Shown piece by piece: positions 4,711 to 9,264 of a stretch of DNA of 9,264 bases. The position numbers were made by a program, and so were the translations under genes. The notes beneath the pieces were generated by a model, which was not told the DNA's origin, ran no database searches, and saw only the letters and a program-made list of their open reading frames with translations. Source of the DNA: Gemmatimonadota bacterium (lineage in GTDB: Bacteria > Gemmatimonadota > Gemmatimonadetes > Longimicrobiales > Gaopeijiaceae); contig SKVI01000360.1 in the NCBI GenBank assembly GCA_007129525.1, forward strand, positions 1 to 9,264, written 5' to 3'. Numbering within the stretch: position 1 is the first letter of the stretch; each line of letters begins with the position of its first letter.

Positions 4711-7407
4711 TTACGAGCCACCACCCACGACCACACCGTGAACGGCATAGTACGCATTCTCCGGAATCCCGGTGATCACGGCCTCATCCCCACCCGGGGT
4801 CACGCTGAACTCGAACTGCCCCGGTGCAGGGTTGCCGCTGGGGGCATCAGCGTAGTCCTGAACCGCCAGGCTGTGGCCCTGTGCGAAGGTCCACCCTTCG
4901 GCCAGCTGGATGGTGATCGTCACCTGGCCGTCGCTCGGCGCGGAGAAGGTCACAGTCCCCGCGTCGTTCGTCTGGCCCGCGAAGAAGGTCGTGATCTTCT
5001 CGGTGCCATCGTAGGCAACGTACGTCGCCCAGTTCCCCTGTCCGTCGGGGTTGAACGGAAGCTCGAGCGGTACACCAACCTCGTTGGAGGCCCACGCCGT
5101 CTCGGTGTCGGGGTCCAGGCACTCGACGGTGACGTCGGCGTCCGCTTGCTGTTCGGTCTCGATGATGGTGGCCGTGTTCGGGTGTTCGCCCTCATCGTCG
5201 AAGCAGACGAAGGTGTGGGTGTACGTAACCACCCCGGTATCGGAGAAGGTGCCCAGGCTGCCTTCTACCGAATCCTCCACATTGACCTCGTCGTTGGTCA
5301 CGTTGGAGGGCTCGACGTCGGCGAAGTCCACAGGAGCCGTGCCTGAGCCGCCGTCCACGGGGCTGTCGTCGGTCACCGAGGCCGTGGCGGTGTTCGTGAG
5401 ACGGGTGTCATCCGGCAGGTCCGCCCAGTAGCGGCATTCCAACTCGTCGTCGGGGCCCAGTTCGTGGGGAAACTCCTCGGGGCACTCCACTGTCGCGGGA
5501 ATGTCGCCGACCTCGTCGGTCACCCCGGAGATCTCGGCAGTCGCGTAATTCGCCGTGCTCTTGATGGTGATCGTTCCGCTCACCCGGTGGTTCGAGTCCT
5601 CGAACCCGGTTTGGGTGACGGTGACCGTGTACTCCGAGGCTCCTTCGTCCCCAACGGCCAGGACGTGCCCTGCGATGTCCACATCCTTCTCAATGTCCCA
5701 GAAGTACTCCCGGTCGAAGCTGGGAAAGGCCACCTTCTCCACTTCGAGCTCGGGCCGGATGCACTCGACGGTGACGTCGGCTTCCGCCTTCTGTCCGGTC
5801 TCTTTGATGGTGGCCGTGTTCTCGTGCAGACCTTCATCCTCGTCGCAGGTGAAGGTGTGGGTGTAGCTCACCGATTCCGTGTCCGTGAATGAACCCAGGT
5901 CGCCTTCCATGCTGTCCTCGACGTTCACTTCCTCGTTGAGGACGTTGGTGGGCTCGTCGTCCCATGCCACCGGGGTGGAGGTCCCGTATGCGAGCTCGAA
6001 TCCGTCACCGTCCATGTCGAGAGGATCGTCGGCCCGGACCTGGACCGAGTTCGTGCCCGTGGGCAGTCCGTTCACCTCCACGTCTACGGAATAGGCGCAG
6101 CTCCGCTCCTCTCCCCCCGGGATCGCGTGGGGAAGGGACGGGATGTCCGGGCAGTCCAGGTCATCGAAGGTCAGGGCCACCGGATCGGCACCATCGAACT
6201 CCAAGAGGTCCTCGATGGCCGTGATCTCCACCGACTGGCTCGACGTGTTCTCCATGGTGATGGTGCCACTGACCTGGTGGTTGAAGTCCTTCTCCCCCTC
6301 CCGGGTCACCGTCACCGTATACTCGGAGTCCCCGCTCTGGCTGGTCTCCAGCTTGTGCTCGGCCTCGTCCACGCTCTTCTCGATGCTCCACTCGATCTCG
6401 CGGTCGAAGCTTCCCACCGCCGTCTTCGTCACATCGATCACGGGCCGCAGGGCCACCGCCCACTCGCTCGTTCCCGACTCCTTCGAGTCGGCCCAACCGT
6501 GCGCTTGCACGAAGTAGATGAGCCAGGGGCAGTCCGACTCCAGACCGGTGGTGCTCCCGTTGCGAGCGTAGTCAAAGCCGTCAAAGCCGCAGAGCGTCGC
6601 GTCCTCTGGCGAAAGGTGTTCCTGGAAGAGAGCCTCGGGCACCAGCAGTCGAACGTCGTCCTGACCCTGGCCCGAGGAGAGTTCGGCGTCGACCCTGAGC
6701 CATTCGTAGTCGGGCAAGACGTCCGGTCCGAAGTCGAAACCGAGCCCCGGGTTCATATCCCAGACCAAGATGGGGTCTACGCCTCCGGCATCCCCCAGAC
6801 TCGCTCGTGGCCCGGTGACACCCTCCGTCAGAAAGTCCGTCATGGCGTTGTTGGGGGACTCATTCGGCACCAGGTAGATGCGAATGTCGTCCAGGGAGTA
6901 GATGCTCCGGGCAGTGGGAGCCTGGCCGTCGAAGCGGAACTCCCGGAAGACGGTGCGCTCGCTGCCCGGATCATCGGGATCCGCCTGGAAGATGACGGCC
7001 GGAATCGAGTTCAGGGGGACGGAACGGGTATTGGATCCCCCCTGGATCTCGTACTGGGTACTTCCTCCCCCCCGTGCGTCGGTGTTGTAGCCCTTCCCCA
7101 CGTCGTCACTCGTCCTTCCCAGCAGGAGGAAGGCGGGAAAACCCCCGGCGCCCGTGCCCTGCTCCAGGGGCCCGGACTGGGCGAGCCCTCCGTCGGCAAG
7201 CACGGCCCAGGCGTTCTCTGTGGTCAGGTCGTGGGGGTCGTGGGCCTGGGGGGTGATCAACTCCCCATCTGACTCCGTACCCTCGGCCTGGACGGCGTCG
7301 ATGTTGGGCTCCACCACCTCCACCGGGGTGTGCGTTTCGCTGCACCCGAGGACAAGGAGAGCGGTGAGGCCGCCCAGGAGAAGGCTTCGTGGTCTCGTGT
7401 GTCTCAT
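4711..7407 (-). CDS. Large secreted lipoprotein with two tandem DUF11-like repeat units
   Basis: This 898-residue protein should be exported and lipid-anchored. It has a short basic N-terminus, a hydrophobic core (residues 8-21) and a lipobox-like VLGC with C22; S23 would favour the outer membrane under the E. coli +2 rule. Residues ~60-322 form a domain I do not recognise, with beta-rich stretches such as SLDDIRIYLVPN (171-182). Two homologous units follow at about 324-549 and 554-763. Each opens with SFDRE and an I-E-K segment, continues with SEYTVTVT and SGTIT, then EVNVEDS and YTHTF, and closes with NTATI and ADVTVEC. NTAT-type strands resemble DUF11/conserved-repeat beta-sandwich domains of surface proteins. 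DMDGDGFE (464-471) resembles part of a calcium-binding loop. A distinct C-terminal domain (~768-898) carries GNWATY and AGTVTFSAP. The start at 7407 has GGAGG about ten bases upstream; longer frames lack a signal peptide. The protein is strongly acidic. A surface, adhesive or matrix role is inference; the neighbouring sigma/kinase pair may control it. Confidence 0.88.
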   Translation of the reverse strand: MRHTRPRSLLLGGLTALLVLGCSETHTPVEVVEPNIDAVQAEGTESDGELITPQAHDPHDLTTENAWAVLADGGLAQSGPLEQGTGAGGFPAFLLLGRTSDDVGKGYNTDARGGGSTQYEIQGGSNTRSVPLNSIPAVIFQADPDDPGSERTVFREFRFDGQAPTARSIYSLDDIRIYLVPNESPNNAMTDFLTEGVTGPRASLGDAGGVDPILVWDMNPGLGFDFGPDVLPDYEWLRVDAELSSGQGQDDVRLLVPEALFQEHLSPEDATLCGFDGFDYARNGSTTGLESDCPWLIYFVQAHGWADSKESGTSEWAVALRPVIDVTKTAVGSFDREIEWSIEKSVDEAEHKLETSQSGDSEYTVTVTREGEKDFNHQVSGTITMENTSSQSVEITAIEDLLEFDGADPVALTFDDLDCPDIPSLPHAIPGGEERSCAYSVDVEVNGLPTGTNSVQVRADDPLDMDGDGFELAYGTSTPVAWDDEPTNVLNEEVNVEDSMEGDLGSFTDTESVSYTHTFTCDEDEGLHENTATIKETGQKAEADVTVECIRPELEVEKVAFPSFDREYFWDIEKDVDIAGHVLAVGDEGASEYTVTVTQTGFEDSNHRVSGTITIKSTANYATAEISGVTDEVGDIPATVECPEEFPHELGPDDELECRYWADLPDDTRLTNTATASVTDDSPVDGGSGTAPVDFADVEPSNVTNDEVNVEDSVEGSLGTFSDTGVVTYTHTFVCFDDEGEHPNTATIIETEQQADADVTVECLDPDTETAWASNEVGVPLELPFNPDGQGNWATYVAYDGTEKITTFFAGQTNDAGTVTFSAPSDGQVTITIQLAEGWTFAQGHSLAVQDYADAPSGNPAPGQFEFSVTPGGDEAVITGIPENAYYAVHGVVVGGGS
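5121..5748 (-). repeat. Second long repeat unit within the lipoprotein gene
   Basis: This segment encodes residues ~554-763 and repeats the unit at 5763-6438. The similarity is also visible in the DNA: GATGGTGGCCGTGTTC and GCACTCGACGGTGACGTCGGC occur in both copies at matching places. The protein identity is highest at the unit ends and lower in the middle, where this copy is about 16 residues shorter. It looks like an older internal duplication rather than a recent one. Confidence 0.75.
5763..6438 (-). repeat. First long repeat unit within the lipoprotein gene
   Basis: This segment encodes residues ~324-549, the first of two homologous units. Shared landmarks are SFDRE, SEYTVTVT, NH-x-VSGTIT, EVNVEDS, YTHTF, NTATI-x-ET and ADVTVEC. 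The central part (about residues 405-485) contains an insertion-like stretch with the DMDGDGFE loop that the second copy lacks. Confidence 0.75.
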
Positions 7408-7692
7408 GGGGTCAGTACCTCCGATTGGAAATAGAACCCGGCACGGGGCGCGGGCATGTTTCCCCTCTTCGGCAACCGATCCACGTCGAGACCAGCGACG
7501 CATCAGGCTTTGCGAACCGACCTCACGGCCGGGGTGCCACTTGTCGGAGGGCGTTCGGCGATTTGCCTTCCAATGGGATACGCGAAAATTCGCCCTCCAG
7601 ACCGCACCAGGCCCCCGGGCCCACGGTGGGGCGTCTGGAAGTTCAGGCAGACGTCCGCAGCCTCGGGGCAGAGCCGGCTCGCACGTCGGTGA
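7408..7692. other. Intergenic region between the RidA-like and lipoprotein genes
   Basis: These 285 bases separate two minus-strand genes and must hold the lipoprotein gene's promoter if it is not read through from ridA. The only clear signal is the GGAGGT Shine-Dalgarno just before 7407. Two small inverted repeats occur: CGTCTG (7632-7637) with CAGACG (7648-7653), and GCGAA (7582-7586) with TTCGC (7589-7593). Neither has a T-run. I found no convincing -35/-10 pair and no gene. Confidence 0.5.
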
Positions 7693-8085
7693 TCACAGCT
7701 CCACGAGGGCGTCCGCCTCGACCTCGACCCGCCACTCCGGATCGAGCAGCCCCTTCACCTGTACGAAGGTGCTCGCGGGTCGGATCTCGCCGAAGAATGC
7801 GCCATGGACCCGGGCGATGGCGTCCCAGTCTGCCACCTTCACGATGTAGATCCGGGTCCGGATTACCGCCTCGAGGGGCACGTCCACTTCGGCCAGCGCC
7901 TCGCGGATGATCTCGAAACAGCGGTGGGCCTGCACCTCGGGATCACCGACTCCGACGGTCTTGCCGTCCGCGCCGATGGGTGCGGTTCCCGACACCGCCA
8001 CATGGGGTCCGTGCCGAACCGCACGACTGAAGCCGATCCGGTCCTCGAAGGGGCTTCCGCTGCGAGCATACCTGCGTGCGCTCAT
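7693..8085 (-). CDS. RidA (YjgF/YER057c/UK114) family protein lacking the catalytic arginine
   Basis: This 130-residue protein has the full length and fold signature of the family: SGTAPIGADGKTV (32-44), the helix QAHRCFEIIREALAEV (52-67), VIRTRIYIVKVADW (74-87), VHGAFFGEIRPAS (93-105) and the final strand VEVEADALVEL (120-130). Canonical RidA hydrolyses reactive enamine/imine intermediates of PLP enzymes using an arginine (R105 in E. coli, in PARSCVEV). Here the aligned segment is PASTFVQV, with S105 in that place, although E124 of the last strand is retained. Arginine-lacking members belong to Rid subgroups for which imine deaminase activity has not been shown, so I do not assign it. It resembles the YjgF_YER057c_UK114_like_6 subgroup (cd06154). 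The gene begins 3 nt after the stop of a small upstream frame, suggesting coupling. No strong Shine-Dalgarno precedes the ATG. Confidence 0.92.
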   Translation of the reverse strand: MSARRYARSGSPFEDRIGFSRAVRHGPHVAVSGTAPIGADGKTVGVGDPEVQAHRCFEIIREALAEVDVPLEAVIRTRIYIVKVADWDAIARVHGAFFGEIRPASTFVQVKGLLDPEWRVEVEADALVEL

Positions 8086-8088
8086 GGG

Positions 8089-8304
8089 TCAGATCTCTCG
8101 GTCTGTGGGGGAGTCGGGTTTCCCCGACAGGGTGCGGTGTTCCTTCATCTCGGAAAAGCGGATCCGGACCCGGTCGGGAAGGGTGAGGTCGTCGGCGCGG
8201 GCGAAGTACGCCTTGGGACCGCTCCACAACCGCAAGACGTTCGAGAATCCTGAGAGGCCTCCGTCCCTCGAGGCTCTCTGCGTGGCCTCGACCTTGAGGA
8301 TCAT
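8089..8304 (-). CDS. Small hypothetical protein upstream of the RidA-like gene
   Basis: This 71-residue frame ends 3 nt before the RidA-like ATG and has a high proportion of G/C third positions, so it is probably coding. The protein is basic and soluble, with no signal peptide or membrane segment. Its central part reads LWSGPKAYFARADDLTLPDR and then VRIRFSEMKEHRTL, which could be a short beta-alpha domain. I do not recognise a family. The ATG at 8304 has only AAGAAACGAG before it, a poor Shine-Dalgarno. The tight spacing suggests an operon with translational coupling to the RidA-like gene. Confidence 0.48.
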   Translation of the reverse strand: MILKVEATQRASRDGGLSGFSNVLRLWSGPKAYFARADDLTLPDRVRIRFSEMKEHRTLSGKPDSPTDREI

Positions 8305-8444
8305 CTCGTTTCTTGCCGACCCCCCGACCGTTCAGACGATCCTCCGCCACCTTGACCTCCCTCACCGGGATCGAGCCGGAGGCCGTGCCGCACTCTTGCC
8401 TCCCCAACCCGAAGGGCACAGGGGGGTTGCGGCCTGAGGAGCGC

Positions 8445-9008
8445 CTACGGCTCGTGGGAAACGAACTCCCGGGGGAACTGCTGGAACATCGCCCTGGCGG
8501 CTTCGTCCACCAGCCGTCCCAACGCCTCGGGCTGGTCTATGAGCCGGGTCACGTCGGCCTGGGCCCACCCTCGCCAGATGACCCGAAGCGTTTCAGCGTC
8601 CACGATGTCGACCAGGAGCGTTCCCTCGTCGTACTGTCGGACTGCGGTCCCCGGTCCGTACTCCGACACATCATACCCGGCCCCGCGATCCACCTCGTAG
8701 ACATCGATCCGATCTCGGACCGAGGCGTGGTAGTGGACGAGAAGCGACGGCTCCGTCTCCACCATTTCGAGGCCGCGGGCGACGAGTTCGGCATTCACTG
8801 CGGTGTGGATTCGTTCGACGAAGAAGGGGTCCCCATCCAGGCGGGGATCGCCGACGGGAAGAAGATCCGCCCCCTCCCAGGCGAAGGTGTCATAGGCCGT
8901 GAAGTCCACGTCCCGATCGTAGTTGGCTCCGGCGCTCATGGATTCGTCGCACGCGGCGGCGGCCACGAGGAGGAATGGGATCACGCCCCATGCGGGCATT
9001 CTGTTCAT
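8445..9008 (-). CDS. DUF4136-like lipoprotein
   Basis: This 187-residue protein fits the DUF4136 family (PF13590) of predicted envelope lipoproteins of unknown function. The signal peptide (residues 1-19) is hydrophobic and ends in AAAC, with C20 as the likely lipidated residue; D21 at +2 would favour the inner membrane under the E. coli rule, which may not hold here. The mature part shows the family opening NYDRDVDFTAYDTFAWEG (29-46), a helix with FFVERIHTAVNAELVARGLE (62-81), the strand PSLLVHYHASV (87-97), and GTLLVDIVDAET (129-140) followed by VIWRGWA, as in homologues. I chose the ATG at 9008 because GGGAG lies eight bases before it and the signal peptide follows directly. The open frame extending to 9110 adds residues that would bury the signal. 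A second ATG at 8999 is possible. There are 140 bases before the next gene on the same strand, with no clear terminator. Confidence 0.88.
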   Translation of the reverse strand: MNRMPAWGVIPFLLVAAAACDESMSAGANYDRDVDFTAYDTFAWEGADLLPVGDPRLDGDPFFVERIHTAVNAELVARGLEMVETEPSLLVHYHASVRDRIDVYEVDRGAGYDVSEYGPGTAVRQYDEGTLLVDIVDAETLRVIWRGWAQADVTRLIDQPEALGRLVDEAARAMFQQFPREFVSHEP

Positions 9009-9146
9009 CGTATTGGCTCCCGGAGTCGAGTCGAAGGCGACCTGCGCATTGTCCGGATCCGCAGGGAACCTCGAGAACAAGGTCCGTGCCAGAGGAAGTC
9101 CCGCCGCCAAGGGGATTCGGCCGTCGGCGTCCTTTCCCCGGAAGGG

Positions 9147-9152
9147 AGGAGG
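9147..9152 (+). promoter_or_regulatory. Consensus Shine-Dalgarno before the ATG at 9160
   Basis: AGGAGG is a perfect match to the anti-Shine-Dalgarno complement. It is followed by seven bases and an ATG, which is ideal spacing. It is the best ribosome binding site in the window and the main reason to propose a plus-strand gene here. Confidence 0.4.
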
Positions 9153-9159
9153 AAAGACT

Positions 9160-9264
9160 ATGGTGCCCCTAGGTGGAAAGAGCCCTCCTGACCGGCTCCG
9201 AGGCGGACCTCATCGCCAGGGCGCGGCGCATCACGGGCTGAAGGCCGATCCTGCGCGGGACAGG
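9160..9264 (+). CDS. Possible start of a plus-strand gene running off the right edge
   Basis: From the ATG at 9160 the frame stays open for 35 codons to the window end, beginning MVPLGGKSPPDRLRGG. The upstream AGGAGG with a seven-base spacer strongly suggests translation. Against it, the third-position GC is only about two thirds, below the other genes, and the peptide is Gly/Pro/Arg-rich without a recognisable pattern. The neighbouring frame from GTG at 9173 reads more naturally (ERALLTGSEADLIARARRIT) but stops at 9239. A one-base shift could join the two. The gene would be divergent from the DUF4136 gene, with the 151 bases between them (9009-9159) holding both promoters; I see no clear hexamers there. 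Confidence 0.28.
   Translation, partial: MVPLGGKSPPDRLRGGPHRQGAAHHGLKADPARDR

Noticed and set aside
4491..4757. N-terminal extension of the sigma factor up to an ATG at 4757
   Set aside because: It would overlap the end of the lipoprotein gene and cross the stem-loop and promoter candidates. The ATG at 4490 has a Shine-Dalgarno and matches family length.
6127..7272. Long plus-strand open frame opposite the lipoprotein gene
   Set aside because: It lies entirely antisense to the lipoprotein, whose signal peptide, Shine-Dalgarno and repeats are clear. Long antisense frames are common in high-GC genes.
7632..7653. CGTCTG/CAGACG inverted repeat after the RidA-like gene as a terminator
   Set aside because: The stem is only six bases with a ten-base loop and no T-run on the minus strand.
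8405..8429. CAACCC/GGGTTG inverted repeat after the DUF4136 gene as a terminator
   Set aside because: The arms are six bases with a 13-base loop and no T-run follows.
8313..9191. Plus-strand open frame opposite the DUF4136 gene
   Set aside because: It is the antisense shadow of a gene with a signal peptide, ribosome binding site and family motifs.
9169..9264. C-terminal end of a minus-strand gene (31 codons and a TAG) entering from the right edge
   Set aside because: Third-position GC is good, but the peptide is short and Arg/Ala-rich with no recognisable motif, and it competes with the plus-strand start at 9160. It cannot be decided from this window.

Overview
The window is high-GC bacterial DNA with genes on both strands and strong G/C preference at third codon positions. 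An ECF sigma factor of the TIGR02999 / Sigma70_ECF (PF07638) type sits next to a membrane Ser/Thr kinase with a TPR tail. Nearby are lipoproteins with DUF11-like repeats and a DUF4136-like lipoprotein. This mix is common in Gemmatimonadota and also occurs in Acidobacteriota and Planctomycetota. Gemmatimonadota is my best guess from gene style alone.

Left part (1-1233). On the minus strand, the first ~100 bases look like the N-terminus of an SF2-type helicase leaving the window, but its frame is broken just after the only good ATG. Upstream of it on the same strand is a small, DUF2314/DUF2185-like frame of 90 codons. On the plus strand is a compact VapBC toxin-antitoxin operon: a ribbon-helix-helix antitoxin followed by a PIN-domain toxin that overlaps it by 4 nt. 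Its promoter has a perfect TTGACA, an inverted repeat inside the spacer, and a predicted transcription start at the antitoxin ATG, so the mRNA may be leaderless.

Centre (1281-7407, all minus strand). Read in transcription order: a 898-residue secreted lipoprotein with two long tandem repeats and a separate C-terminal domain; a hairpin terminator candidate next to a weak promoter candidate; the ECF sigma factor; and 78 nt later an 856-residue kinase-TM-TPR protein. Sigma and kinase are very probably co-transcribed. The sigma factor has no anti-sigma gene beside it, so the kinase is its likely regulator. The vapBC operon converges on the kinase gene, with a short hairpin between them.

Right part (7693-9264). 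On the minus strand: a DUF4136-like lipoprotein; a 71-codon hypothetical gene; and, 3 nt after it, a RidA-family protein lacking the catalytic arginine of canonical RidA. At the right edge a plus-strand ATG with an ideal Shine-Dalgarno may start a gene divergent from the DUF4136 gene. I saw no rRNA, tRNA, CRISPR array, insertion sequence or phage gene.

Nothing here is clearly an undescribed system. The best leads are the sigma/kinase pair with its neighbouring repeat lipoprotein, the leaderless-looking vapBC promoter, and the broken helicase start.
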